In this document: piece by piece, positions 40,063 through 54,000 of the stretch | Layout of the letters: every line of letters begins with the position of its first letter | Numbering within the stretch: the stretch's first letter is position 1 | DNA from: Xylocopa sonorina | Taxonomy: Eukaryota > Arthropoda > Insecta > Hymenoptera > Apidae | Assembly: GCF_050948175.1 (NCBI RefSeq) | Contig: NW_027490238.1 | Coordinates: 496,001 to 560,000 of the forward strand | DNA: 64,000 nt | Direction of reading: 5' to 3' | Made by a program: the position numbers and the translations under genes | Notes under the pieces: model-generated | Seen by the model: the letters and a program-made list of their open reading frames with translations, nothing else | Database searches by the model: none | What the model was told of the DNA's origin: nothing

Positions 40063-40584
40063 TTAAGAATCATAAGAACTCTATTGCTACGATACGCAGA
40101 CATCCGCAAACGCTATCTCCTTGCAAGGAAGTGTCGCACTCACATTCATTTGAAGTGTAGACGAGGAATACATAACACTTCGCAAATCATATTATATCTT
40201 ACCATGAAACATAGAAATGAGATGCTATATCGCGTTTTAAGAATCATAAGAACTCTATTGCTACGATACGTAGACATCTGCAAACGCTAATTCCTTGCAA
40301 GGAAGTGTCGCATTCACATTCATTTGAAGTGTAGACGAGGAATACATGATACTTCGCAAATCATATTATATCTTACCATGAGACATAGAAATGAGATGCG
40401 ATATCGCGTTTTAAGAATCATAAGAACACTATTGCTACGATAGGTAGACATCTGCAAACGCTATTTCCTTGCAAGGAAGTGTCGCATTTACATTCATTTG
40501 AAATGTAGACGAGGAATACATATCACTTCGCAAATCATATTACACCTTACCATGAAATATAGAAATGAGATGCGATATCGCGTT
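40063..40584 (+). repeat. 3-mer (522-bp) tandem HOR, copy 2
   Basis: Tandem copy of 39541-40062, with a private change GCTAATTCC near 40289. It is closer to 34.6-35.0 kb than copy 1 in the CTATCTCC and GCACTC variants, so the duplication and later patch exchange are both visible. Confidence 0.8.
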
Positions 40585-40892
40585 TTAAGAATCATAAGAA
40601 CTCTATTGCTACGATACGTAGACATCTGCAAACGCTATTTCCTTGCAAGGAAGTGTCGCATTTACTTTCATTTGAATCGTAGAGGAGGAATGCATAACAC
40701 TTCGCAATGAATATTATATCTTATCATGAAACATAGATAAGAGATGCAATATCTCGTTTTAAGAAGCATTAGAACTCTATTGCTACGATACCTAGACATC
40801 TGCAGACGCTATTTCCTAGCGAGGAAGTGTCGCATTCACATTCATTTGAAGTGTAGACGAGGAATACATAACACTTCGCAAATCATATTATA

Positions 40893-42980
40893 TCTTACCA
40901 TGAAACATAGAAATGAGATGCGATATCGCGTTTTTAGAAGCATTAGAACACTATTGCTACGATAGGTAGACATTTGCAAACGCTATTTCCTTGCAAGGAA
41001 GGGTCGCATTTACATTCATTTGAAGTGTAGACGAGGAATATATAACACTTCGCAAATCATATTATATCTTACCATGAAACATAGAAATGAGATCCGATAT
41101 CGCGTTTTAAGAATTATAAGAAATCTATTGCTACGATACGTAGACATCTGCAAACGCTATTTCCTTGCAAGGAAGTGTCGCATTTACATTCATTTGAAGT
41201 GTAGACGAGGAATACATGACACTTAGCAAATCATATTATATCTTAACATGAAACATAGAAATGAGATGCGATATCGCGTTCTAAGAAGTTTCAGAAATCC
41301 ATTGCTACGATACGTAGACATCTGCAAACGCTATTTCCTTGCAAGGAAGTGTCGCATTTACATTCATTTGAAATGTAGACGAGGAATACATATCACTTCG
41401 CAAATCATATTATACCTTACCATGAAACATAGAAATGAGATGCGATATCGCGTTTTAAGAATCTTAAGAACTCTATTGCTATGATACGTACACATCTGCA
41501 AACGCTATTTCATTGCAAGGAAGTGTCGCATTTACTTTCATTTGAATCGTAGACGAGGAATGCATAACACTTCGCAGTGAATATTATATCTTATCATGAA
41601 ACAGAGATAAGAGATGCAATATCTCGTTTTAAGAAGCATTAGAACTCTATTGCTACGATACCTAGACATCTGCAGACGCTATTTCCTAGCGAGGAAGTGT
41701 CGCATTTACATTCATTTGTAGTGTAGACGAGGAATACATAACACTTCGCAAATCATATTATATCTTACCATGAAACATAGAAATGAGATCCGATATCGCG
41801 TTTTAAGAATTATAAGAACAACATTGCTACGATACGTAGACATCTGCAAACGCTATTTCCTTGCAAGGAAGTGTCGCATTTACATTCATTTGAAGTGTAG
41901 ACGAGGAATACATGACACTTAGCAAATCGTATTACATCTTACCATGAAACATAGAAATGAGATGCGATATCGCGTTTTAAGAAGCATTAGAACTCTATTG
42001 CTACGATACCTAGACATCTGCAGACGCTATTTCCTAGCGAGGAAGTGTCGCATTCACATTCATTTGAAGTGCAGACGAGGAATACATGATACTTCGCAAA
42101 TCATATTATATCTTGCCATGAAACATAGAAATGAGATGCGATATCGCGTTTTAGGAAGCATTAGAACTCCATTCCTACGATAGGTAGACATCTGCAAACG
42201 CTATTTCCTTGCAAGGAAGTGTCGCATTTACATTCATTTGAAGTGTAGACGAGGAATACATAACACTTCGCAAATCGTATTACATCTTACCATGAAACAT
42301 AGAAATGAGATGCGATATCGCGTTTTAAGAAGCATTAGAACTCTATTGCTACGATACCTAGACATCTGCAGACGCTATTTCCTAGCAAGGAAGTGTCGCA
42401 TTTACATTCATTTGAAGTGTAGACGAGGAATACATAACACTTCGCAAATCATATTATATCTTACCATGAAACATAGAAGTGAGATTCGATATCGCGTTCT
42501 AAGAAGCCTTAGAACACTCCTGCTACGATAGGTAGACATTTGCAAACGCTATTTCCTTGCAAGGAAGTGTCGCATTTACATTCATTTGAAGTGTAGACGA
42601 GGAATGCATAACACTTCGCAAATCATATTATATCTTACTATGAAACATAGAAATGAGATGCGATATCGCGTTTTAAGAATCATAAGAACTCTATTGCTAG
42701 GATACGCAGACATCCGCAAACGCTATTTCCTTGCAAGGAAGTGTCGCATTCACATTCATTTGAAGTGTAGACGAGGAATACATAACACTTCGCAAATCAT
42801 ATTATATCTTATCATGAAACATAGAAATGAGATGCTATATCGCGTTTTAAGAAGCATTAGAACTCTATTGCTACGATACGTAGACATCTGCAAACGCTAT
42901 TTCCTTGCAAGGAAGTGTCGCATTCACATTCATTTGAAGTGTAGACAAGGAATACATGATACTTCGCAAATCATATTATA
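40893..42980 (+). repeat. 14-mer (2,436-bp) HOR, copy 1
   Basis: Matches 43329-45416 at an offset of exactly 14 x 174. Shared variants are GTACACATCTGC with TTTCATTGCAAGG, AAGAACAACATTGC, TTTGTAGTGTAGAC, AACTCCATTCC and GCTAGGATACGCAG. Twelve monomers match; two additional monomers (42981-43328) complete the 14-mer spacing. Confidence 0.9.
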
Positions 42981-43328
42981 TCTCACCATGAGACATAGAA
43001 ATGAGATGCGATATCGCGTTTTAAGAATCATAAGAACTCTATTGCTACGATAGGTAGACATCTGCAAACGCTATTTCCTTGCAAGGAAGGGTCGCATTTA
43101 CATTCATTTGAAGTGTAGACGAGGAATATATAACACTTCGCAAATCATATTATATCTTACCATGAAACATATAAATGAGATCCGATATCGCGTTTTAAGA
43201 ATTATAAGAACTCTATTGCTACGATACGTAGACATCTGCAAACGCTATTTTCTTGCAAGGAAGTGTCGCATTTACATTCATTTGAAGTGTAGACGAGGAA
43301 TACATGACACTTAGCAAATCATATTATA

Positions 43329-45416
43329 TCTTAACATGAAACATAGAAATGAGATGCGATATCGCGTTTTTAGAAGCATTAGAACACTATTGCTACGATA
43401 GGTAGACATTTGCAAACGCTATTTCCTTGCAAGGAAGGGTCGCATTTACATTCATTTGAAGTGTAGACGAGGAATATATAACACTTCGCAAATCATATTA
43501 TATCTTACCATGAAACATAGAAATGAGATCCGATATCGCGTTTTAAGAATTATAAGAACTCTATTGCTACGATACGTAGACATCTGCAAACGCTATTTTC
43601 TTGCAAGGAAGTGTCGCATTTACATTCATTTGAAGTGTAGACGAGGAATACATGACACATAGCAAATCATATTATATCTTAACATGAAACATAGAAATGA
43701 GATGCGATATCGCTTTCTAAGAAGTTTCAGAAATCCATTGCTACGATACGTAGACATCTGCAAACGCTATTTCCTTGCAAGGAAGTGTCGCATTTACATT
43801 CATTTGAAATGTAGACGAGGAATACATATCACTTCGCAAATCATATTATACCTTACCATGAAACATAGAAATGAGATGCGATATCGCGTTTTAAGAATCT
43901 TAAGAACTCTATTGCTATGATACGTACACATCTGCAAACGCTATTTCATTGCAAGGAAGTGTCGCATTTACTTTCATTTGAATCGTAGACGAGGAATGCA
44001 TAACACTTCGCAGTGAATATTATATCTTATCATGAAACAGAGATAAGAGATGCAATATCTCGTTTTAAGAAGCATTAGAACTCTATTGCTACGATACCTA
44101 GACATCTGCAGACGCTATTTCCTAGCGAGGAAGTGTCGCATTTACATTCATTTGTAGTGTAGACGAGGAATACATAACACTTCGCAAATCATATTATATC
44201 TTACCATGAAACATAGAAATGAGATCCGATATCGCGTTTTAAGAATTATAAGAACAACATTGCTACGATACGTAGACATCTGCAAACGCTATTTCCTTGC
44301 AAGGAAGTGTCGCATTTACATTCATTTGAAGTGTAGACGAGGAATACATGACACTTAGCAAATCGTATTACATCTTACCATGAAACATAGAAATGAGATG
44401 CGATATCGCGTTTTAAGAAGCATTAGAACTCTATTGCTACGATACCTAGACATCTGCAGACGCTATTTCCTAGCGAGGAAGTGTCGCATTCACATTCATT
44501 TGAAGTGCAGACGAGGAATACATGATACTTCGCAAATCATATTATATCTTGCCATGAAACATAGAAATGAGATGCGATATCGCGTTTTAGGAAGCATTAG
44601 AACTCCATTCCTACGATAGGTAGACATCTGCAAACGCTATTTCCTTGCAAGGAAGTGTCGCATTTACATTCATTTGAAGTGTAGACGAGGAATACATAAC
44701 ACTTCGCAAATCGTATTACATCTTACCATGAAACATAGAAATGAGATGCGATATCGCGTTTTAAGAAGCATTAGAACTCTATTGCTACGATACCTAGACA
44801 TCTGCAGACGCTATTTCCTAGCAAGGAAGTGTCGCATTTACATTCATTTGAAGTGTAGACGAGGAATACATAACACTTCGCAAATCATATTATATCTTAC
44901 CATGAAACATAGAAGTGAGATTCGATATCGCGTTCTAAGAAGCCTTAGAACACTCCTGCTACGATAGGTAGACATTTGCAAACGCTATTTCCTTGCAAGG
45001 AAGTGTCGCATTTACATTCATTTGAAGTGTAGACGAGGAATGCATAACACTTCGCAAATCATATTATATCTTACTATGAAACATAGAAATGAGATGCGAT
45101 ATCGCGTTTTAAGAATCATAAGAACTCTATTGCTAGGATACGCAGACATCCGCAAACGCTATTTCCTTGCAAGGAAGTGTCGCATTCACATTCATTTGAA
45201 GTGTAGACGAGGAATACATAACACTTCGCAAATCATATTATATCTTATCATGAAACATAGAAATGAGATGCTATATCGCGTTTTAAGAAGCATTAGAACT
45301 CTATTGCTACGATACGTAGACATCTGCAAACGCTATTTCCTTGCAAGGAAGTGTCGCATTCACATTCATTTGAAGTGTAGACAAGGAATACATGATACTT
45401 CGCAAATCATATTATA
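43329..45416 (+). repeat. 14-mer (2,436-bp) HOR, copy 2
   Basis: Second copy of 40893-42980. Private changes include CGCTTTCTAAG (near 43713), CTATTTTCTTGC and ACACATAGC. A 348-bp (2-mer) repeat links 43108-43314 with 43456-43662 at its left border, so the spacer was itself made by a dimer duplication. Confidence 0.88.
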
Positions 45417-47536
45417 TCTTATCATGAAACAGAGATAAGAGATGCAATATCTCGTTTTAAGAAGCATTAGAACTCTATTGCTACGATACCTAGACATCTG
45501 CAGACGCTATTTCCTAGCGAGGAAGTGTCGCATTTACATTCATTTGAAGTGTAGACGAGGAATACATAACACTTCGCAAATCATATTATATCTTACCATG
45601 AAACATAGAAATGAGATCCGATATCGCGTTTTAAGAATTGTAAGAACTCTATTGCTACGATACGTAGACATCTGCAAACGCTATTTCCTTGCAAGGAAGT
45701 GTCGCATTTACATTCATTTGAAGTGTAGACGAGGAATACATGACACTTCGCAAATCATATTATATCTTACCATGAAACATAGAAATGAGATGCGATATCG
45801 CGTTCTAAGAAGCTTCAGAAATCCATTGCTACGATACGTAGACGACTGCAAACGCCATTTCCTTGCAAGGAAGTGTCGCATTTGCATTCCTTTGAAGTGT
45901 AGACGAGGAATACATGATACTTCGCAAATCATATTATATCTTACCATGAAACATAGAAATGAGTTGCGATATCGGGGTTTTAAGAAGCATTAGAAAGCTA
46001 TTGCTACGATACGTAGACATCTGCAAACGCTATTTCCTAGCGGGGAAGTATCGCATTCACATTCACTTGAAGTGTAGACGAAGAATACACGACACTTCGC
46101 AAATCATGTTATATCTTATCATGAGACATAGAAATGAGATGCGATATCACGTTTCAAGAATCATATGAACTCTACTGCTATGATACGTAGACATCTGCAA
46201 ACGCTATTTCCTTGCAAGGAAGTGTCGCATTTACTTTCATTTGAATCGTAGACGGGGAATGCATAACACTTCGCAATGAATATTATATCTTATCATGAAA
46301 CATAGATAAGAGGTGCAATATCTCGTTTTAAGAAGCATTAGAACTCTATTGCTACGATACCTAGACATCTGCAGACGCTATTTCCTAGCGAGGAAGTGTC
46401 GCATTCACATTCATTTGAAGTGTAGACGAGGAATACATAACACTTCGCAAATCATATTATACCTTACCATGAAATATAGAAATGAGATGCGATATCGCGT
46501 TTTAAGAAGCATTAGAACACTATTGCTACGATAGGTAGACATTTGCAAACGCTATTTCCTTGCAAGGAAGTGTCGCATTTACATTCATTTGAATCGTAGA
46601 CAAGGAATGCATAACACTTCGCAATGTATATTATATCTTATCATGAAACATAGATATGAGATGCGATATCGCGTTTTAAGAAGCATTAGAACCATATTGC
46701 TACGATAGTTAGACATTTGCAAACGCTATTTCCTTGCTGGGAAGTGTCGCATTTACACTCATTTGAATCGTAGGCGTTGAATGCATAACACTTCGCAATG
46801 AATATTATATATTATCATGAAACATAGATATGAGATGCAATATCTCGTTTTAAGAAGCATTTGAACTCTATTGCTTCGATACGTAGACATCTGCAAACGC
46901 TATTTCCTTGCAAGGAAGTGTCGCATTTACATTTATTTGAATCGTAGACGAGGAATGCATAACACTTCGCAAATCATATTATATCTTACCATGAAACATA
47001 GAAATGAGATGCGATATCGCGTTTTAAGAAGCATGAGAACTCTATTGCTACGATAGGTAGACATCTGCAAACGCTATTTCCTAGCGAGGAAGTGTCGCAA
47101 TCACATTCATTTGAAGTGTAGACGAGGAATACATAACACGTCGCAATTCATATTATATCTTACGATGAAACATAGAAATGAGATGCGATATCGCGTTTTA
47201 AGAAGCATTAGAAAGCTATTGCTACAATACTTAGATATCTGCAAACGCTATTTCCTAGCGAGGAAGTATCGCATTCACATTCATTTGAAGTGTAGACGAG
47301 GAATACATAACACTTCGCAAATCATTTTATATCTTACCATGAAACATAGAAATGAGATGCGATATCGCGTTTTAAGAAGCACTAGAAAGCTATTGCTACG
47401 ATACGTAGAGATCTGCAAACGCTATTTCCTTGCAAGGAAGTGTCGCATTTACATTCATTTGAAATGTAGACGAGGAATACATATCACTTCGCAAATCATA
47501 TTATACCTTACCATGAAACATAGAAATGAGATGCGA

Positions 47537-48927
47537 TATCGCGTTTTAAGAAACATAAGAACTCTATTGCTACGATACGTAGACATCTGCAAACGCTATT
47601 TCCTAGCTGGGAAGTATCGCATTCACATTCATTTGAAGTGTAGACGAAGAATACACAACACTTCCCAAATCATGTTGTATCTTACCATGAATCATAGATA
47701 TGAGATGCGATATCACGTTTTAAGAATCGTATGAACTCTATTGCTACGATACGTAGACATCTGCAAACGCTATTTCCTTGCAAGGAAGTGTCGCATTTAC
47801 TTTCATTTGAATCGTAGACGAGGAATGCATAAACTTCGCAATGAATATTATATCTTATCATGAAACATAAATATGAGATGCAATATCTCGTTTTAAGAAG
47901 CATTAGAACTCTATTGCTACGATACCTAGACATCTGCAGACGCTATTTCCTAGCGAGGAAGTGTCGCATTCACATTCATTTGAAGTGTAGACGAGGAATA
48001 CATAACACTTCGCAAATCATATTATACCTTACCATGAAATATAGAAATGAAATGCGATATCGCGTTTTAAGAATCATAAGAACTCTATTGCTACGATACG
48101 TAGACACCTGCAAACGCTATCTCCTTGCAAGGAAGTGTCGCATTTACATTCATTTGAAGTGTAGACGAGGAATACATGACACTTCGCAAATCATATTATA
48201 TCTTATCACGAAACATAGATATGAGATGCAATATCTCGTTTCAAGAAGCATTTCAACTCTATTGCTTCGTCACGTAGACATCTGCAAACGCTGTTTCCTT
48301 GCAAGGAAGTGTTGCATTTACTTTCATTTGAATCGTAGACGAGGAATTCATAACACTTCGCAATGAATATTATATCTTACCATGAAACATAGAAATGAGT
48401 TGCGATATCGCGTTTTAAGAATCATATAAACTCTATTGCTACTATACGTAGACATCTGCAAACGCTATTTCCTTGCAAGCAAGTGTCGCATTTACATTCA
48501 TTCGAATCGTAGACGTGGAATGCATAACACTGCGCAATGAATATTATATCTTATCATGAAACATAGATATGAGATGCAATATCTCGTTTTAAGAAGCATT
48601 TGAAATCTATTGCTTCGATACGTAGACATCTGCAAACGCTATTTCCTTGCAAGGAAGTGTCGCATTTACATTCATTTGAAGTGTAGACGAGGAATACATA
48701 ACACTTCGCAAATCATATTATATCTTACTATGAAACATCGAAGTGAGATTCGATATCGCGTTCTAAGAAGCCTTAGAACACTCCTGCTACGATAGGTAGA
48801 CATTTGCAAACGCTATTTCCTTGCAAGGAAGTGTCGCATTCACATTCATTTGAAGTGTAGACGAGGAATACATAACACTTCGCAAATCATATTATATCTT
48901 ACCATGAAACATAGAAATGAGATGCTA
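47537..48927 (+). repeat. 8-mer (1,391-bp) tandem HOR, copy 1
   Basis: Matches 48928-50318 at an offset of 8 x 174 minus 1, the missing base being in GCATAAACTTCGC (about 47832). Differences I noted are few: TCATG/TTATG near 47859, GTTTCAAG/GTTTTAAG near 48240, ACTATACG/ACGATACG near 48443, GACGTGG/GACGAGG near 48513 and CCTTAG/CCATAG near 48773. Confidence 0.9.
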
Positions 48928-50318
48928 TATCGCGTTTTAAGAAACATAAGAACTCTATTGCTACGATACGTAGACATCTGCAAACGCTATTTCCTAGCTG
49001 GGAAGTATCGCATTCACATTCATTTGAAGTGTAGACGAAGAATACACAACACTTCCCAAATCATGTTGTATCTTACCATGAATCATAGATATGAGATGCG
49101 ATATCACGTTTTAAGAATCGTATGAACTCTATTGCTACGATACGTAGACATCTGCAAACGCTATTTCCTTGCAAGGAAGTGTCGCATTTACTTTCATTTG
49201 AATCGTAGACGAGGAATGCATAAACTTCGCAATGAATATTATATCTTATTATGAAACATAAATATGAGATGCAATATCTCGTTTTAAGAAGCATTAGAAC
49301 TCTATTGCTACGATACCTAGACATCTGCAGACGCTATTTCCTAGCGAGGAAGTGTCGCATTCACATTCATTTGAAGTGTAGACGAGGAATACATAACACT
49401 TCGCAAATCATATTATACCTTACCATGAAATATAGAAATGAAATGCGATATCGCGTTTTAAGAATCATAAGAACTCTATTGCTACGATACGTAGACACCT
49501 GCAAACGCTATCTCCTTGCAAGGAAGTGTCGCATTTACATTCATTTGAAGTGTAGACGAGGAATACATGACACTTCGCAAATCATATTATATCTTATCAC
49601 GAAACATAGATATGAGATGCAATATCTCGTTTTAAGAAGCATTTCAACTCTATTGCTTCGTCACGTAGACATCTGCAAACGCTGTTTCCTTGCAAGGAAG
49701 TGTTGCATTTACTTTCATTTGAATCGTAGACGAGGAATTCATAACACTTCGCAATGAATATTATATCTTACCATGAAACATAGAAATGAGTTGCGATATC
49801 GCGTTTTAAGAATCATATAAACTCTATTGCTACGATACGTAGACATCTGCAAACGCTATTTCCTTGCAAGCAAGTGTCGCATTTACATTCATTCGAATCG
49901 TAGACGAGGAATGCATAACACTGCGCAATGAATATTATATCTTATCATGAAACATAGATATGAGATGCAATATCTCGTTTTAAGAAGCATTTGAAATCTA
50001 TTGCTTCGATACGTAGACATCTGCAAACGCTATTTCCTTGCAAGGAAGTGTCGCATTTACATTCATTTGAAGTGTAGACGAGGAATACATAACACTTCGC
50101 AAATCATATTATATCTTACTATGAAACATCGAAGTGAGATTCGATATCGCGTTCTAAGAAGCCATAGAACACTCCTGCTACGATAGGTAGACATTTGCAA
50201 ACGCTATTTCCTTGCAAGGAAGTGTCGCATTCACATTCATTTGAAGTGTAGACGAGGAATACATAACACTTCGCAAATCATATTATATCTTACCATGAAA
50301 CATAGAAATGAGATGCTA
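48928..50318 (+). repeat. 8-mer (1,391-bp) tandem HOR, copy 2
   Basis: Tandem copy of 47537-48927, nested in right-domain unit 1. The next unit (51098-54751) has only one copy of this 8-mer, at about 52582-53767, so the two states are both present in one window. Confidence 0.9.
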
Positions 50319-51097
50319 TATCGCGTTTTAAGAATCTTAAGAACTCTATTGCTACGATACGTAGACATCTGCAAACGCTATTTCCTTGCAAGGAAGTGTC
50401 GCATTCACATTCATTTGAATCGTAGACGAGGAATTCATAACACTTCGCAATGAATATTATATCTTATCATGAAACATAGATATGAGATGCAATATCTCGT
50501 TTTAAGAAGCATTTGGACTCTATTGCTTCGATACGTAGACATCTGCAAACGCTATTTCCTTGCAAGGAAGTGTCGCATTTACATTCATTTGAAGTGTAGA
50601 CGAGGAATACATGACACTTCGCAAATCATATTATATCTTAACATGAAACATAGAAATGAGATGCGATATCGCGTTCTAAGAAGTTTCAGAAATCCATTGC
50701 TACGATACGTAGAAATCTGCAAACGCTATTTCCTTGCAAGGAAGTGTCGCATTTACATTCATTTGAAATGTAGACGAGGAATACATATCACTTCGCAAAT
50801 CATATTATACCTTACCATGAAACATAGAAATGAGATGCGATATCGCGTTTTAAGAATCATAAGAACTCTATTGCTATGATACGTAGACATCTGCAAACGC
50901 TATTTCCTTGCAAGGAAGTGTCGCATTTACTTTCATTTGAATCGTAGACGAGGAATGCATAACACTTCGCAGTGAATATTATATCTTATCATGAAACAGA
51001 GATAAGAGATGCAATATCCCGTTTTAAGAAGCATTAGAACTCTATTGCTACGATACCTAGACATCTGCAGACACTATTTCCTAGCGAGGAAGTGTCG

Positions 51098-54000
51098 CAT
51101 TTACATTCATTTGAAGTGTAGACGAGGAATACATGACACTTCGCAAATCATATTATATCTTACCATGAAACATAGAAATGAGATGCGATATCGCGTTCTA
51201 AGAAGCTTCAGAAATCCATTGCTACGATACGTAGACGACTGCAAACGCCATTTCCTTGCAAGGAAGTGTCGCATTTGCATTCCTTTGAAGTGTAGACGAG
51301 GAATACATGATACTTCGCAAATCATATTATATCTTACCATGAAACATAGAAATGAGTTGCGATATCGGGGTTTTAAGAAGCATTAGAAAGCTATTGCTAC
51401 GATACGTAGACATCTGCAAACGCTATTTCCTAGCGGGGAAGTATCGCATTCACATTCACTTGAAGTGTAGACGAAGAATACACGACACTTTGCAAATCAT
51501 GTTATATCTTATCATGAGACATAGAAATGAGATGCGATATCACGTTTCAAGAATCATATGAACTCTACTGCTATGATACGTAGACATCTGCAAACGCTAT
51601 TTCCTTGCAAGGAAGTGTCGCATTTACTTTCATTTGAATCGTAGACGGGGAATGCATAACACTTCGCAATGAATATTATATCTTATCATGAAACATAGAT
51701 AAGAGGTGCAATATCTCGTTTTAAGAAGCATTAGAACTCTATTGCTACGATACCTAGACATCTGCAGACGCTATTTCCTAGCGAGGAAGTGTCGCATTCA
51801 CATTCATTTGAAGTGTAGACGAGGAATACATAACACTTCGCAAATCATATTATACCTTACCATGAAATATAGAAATGAGATGCGATATCGCGTTTTAAGA
51901 AGCATTAGAACACTATTGCTACGATAGGTAGACATTTGCAAACGCTATTTCCTTGCAAGGAAGTGTCGCATTTACATTCATTTGAATCGTAGACAAGGAA
52001 TGCATAACACTTCGCAATGTATATTATATCTTATCATGAAACATAGATATGAGATGCGATATCGCGTTTTAAGAAGCATGAGAACTCTATTGCTACGATA
52101 GGTAGACATCTGCAAACGCTATTTCCTAGCGAGGAAGTGTCGCAATCACATTCATTTGAAGTGTAGACGAGGAATACATAACACGTCGCAATTCATATTA
52201 TATCTTACCATGAAACATAGAAATGAGATGCGATATCGCGTTTTAAGAAGCATTAGAAAGCTATTGCTACAATACTTAGATATCTGCAAACGCTATTTCC
52301 TAGCGAGGAAGTATCGCATTCACATTCATTTGAAGTGTAGACGAGGAATACATAACACTTCGCAAATCATTTTATATCTTACCATGAAACATAGAAATGA
52401 GATGCGATATCGCGTTTTAAGAAGCACTAGAAAGCTATTGCTACGATACGTAGAGATCTGCAAACGCTATTTCCTTGCAAGGAAGTGTCGCATTTACATT
52501 CATTTGAAATGTAGACGAGGAATACATATCACTTCGCAAATCATATTATACCTTACCATGAAACATAGAAATGAGATGCGATATCGCGTTTTAAGAAACA
52601 TAAGAACTCTATTGCTACGATACGTAGACATCTGCAAACGCTATTTCCTAACTGGGAAGTATCGCATTCACATTCATTTGAAGTGTAGACGAAGAATACA
52701 CAACACTTCCCAAATCATGTTGTATCTTACCATGAATCATAGATATGAGATTCGATATCACGTTTTAAGAATCGTATGAACTCTATTGCTACGATACGTA
52801 GACATCTGCAAACGCTATTTCCTTGCAAGGAAGTGTCGCATTTACTTTCATTTGAATCGTAGACGAGGAATGCATAAACTTCGCAATGAATATTATATCT
52901 TATCATGAAACATAAATATGAGATGCAATATCTCGTTTTAAGAAGCATTAGAACTCTATTGCTACGATACCTAGACATCTGCAGACGCTATTTCCTAGCG
53001 AGGAAGTGTCGCATTCACATTCATTTGAAGTGTAGACGAGGAATACATAACACTTCGCAAATCATATTATACCTTACCATGAAATATAGAAATGAAATGC
53101 GATATCGCGTTTTAAGAATCATAAGAACTCTATTGCTACGATACGTAGACACCTGCAAACGCTATCTCCTTGCAAGGAAGTGTCGCATTTACATTCATTT
53201 GAAGTGTAGACGAGGAATACATGACACTTCGCAAATCATATTATATCTTATCACGAAACATAGATATGAGATGCAATATCTCGTTTCAAGAAGCATTTCA
53301 ACTCTATTGCTTCGTCACGTAGACATCTGCAAACGCTGTTTCCTTGCAAGGAAGTGTTGCATTTACTTTCATTTGAATCGTAGACGAGGAATTCATAACA
53401 CTTCGCAATGAATATTATATCTTACCATGAAACATAGAAATGAGTTGCGATATCGCGTTTTAAGAATCATATAAACTCTATTGCTACGATACGTAGACAT
53501 CTGCAAACGCTATTTCCTTGCAAGCAAGTGTCGCATTTACATTCATTCGAATCGTAGACGAGGAATGCATAACACTGCGCAATGAATATTATATCTTATC
53601 ATGAAACATAGATATGAGATGCAATATCTCGTTTTAAGAAGCATTTGAAATCTATTGCTTCGATACGTAGACATCTGCAAACGCTATTTCCTTGCAAGGA
53701 AGTGTCGCATTTACATTCATTTGAAGTGTAGACGAGGAATACATAACACTTCGCAAATCATATTATGTCTTACCATGAAACATAGAAATGAGATGCTATA
53801 TCGCGTTTTAAGTATCGTAAGAACTCTATTGCTACGATACGTAGACATCTGCAAACGCTATTTCCTTGCAAGGAAGTGTCGCATTCACATTCATTTGAAT
53901 CGTAGACGAGGAATTCATAACACTTCGCAATGAATATTATATCTTATCATGAAACATAGATATGAGATGCAATATCTCGTTTTAAGAAGCATTTGGACTC

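Larger units (their letters stand above)
45705..51097 (+). repeat. Right-domain HOR unit 1 (31 monomers, 5,393 bp)
   Basis: A marker monomer pair opens the unit: GTAGACGACTGCAAACGCC (about 45838) followed by GATATCGGGGTTTTAAG with one extra base (45974-45977). The same pair recurs at about 51231/51367, 54885/55021 and 59063/59199, giving unit lengths of 5,393, 3,654 and 4,178 bp (31 x 174 - 1, 21 x 174, 24 x 174 + 2). Variants such as AGAAAGCTATTGC and GGGGAAGTATCGC appear first here; I did not see them to the left. Confidence 0.85.

Noticed and set aside
45714..45947. Minus-strand open frames of 69-83 codons (also near 11736, 16427, 39378, 47682, 49073, 51107, 52727)
   Set aside because: They are reverse-strand readings of particular monomer combinations, recurring at the HOR offsets. 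No start context, domain or independent support.
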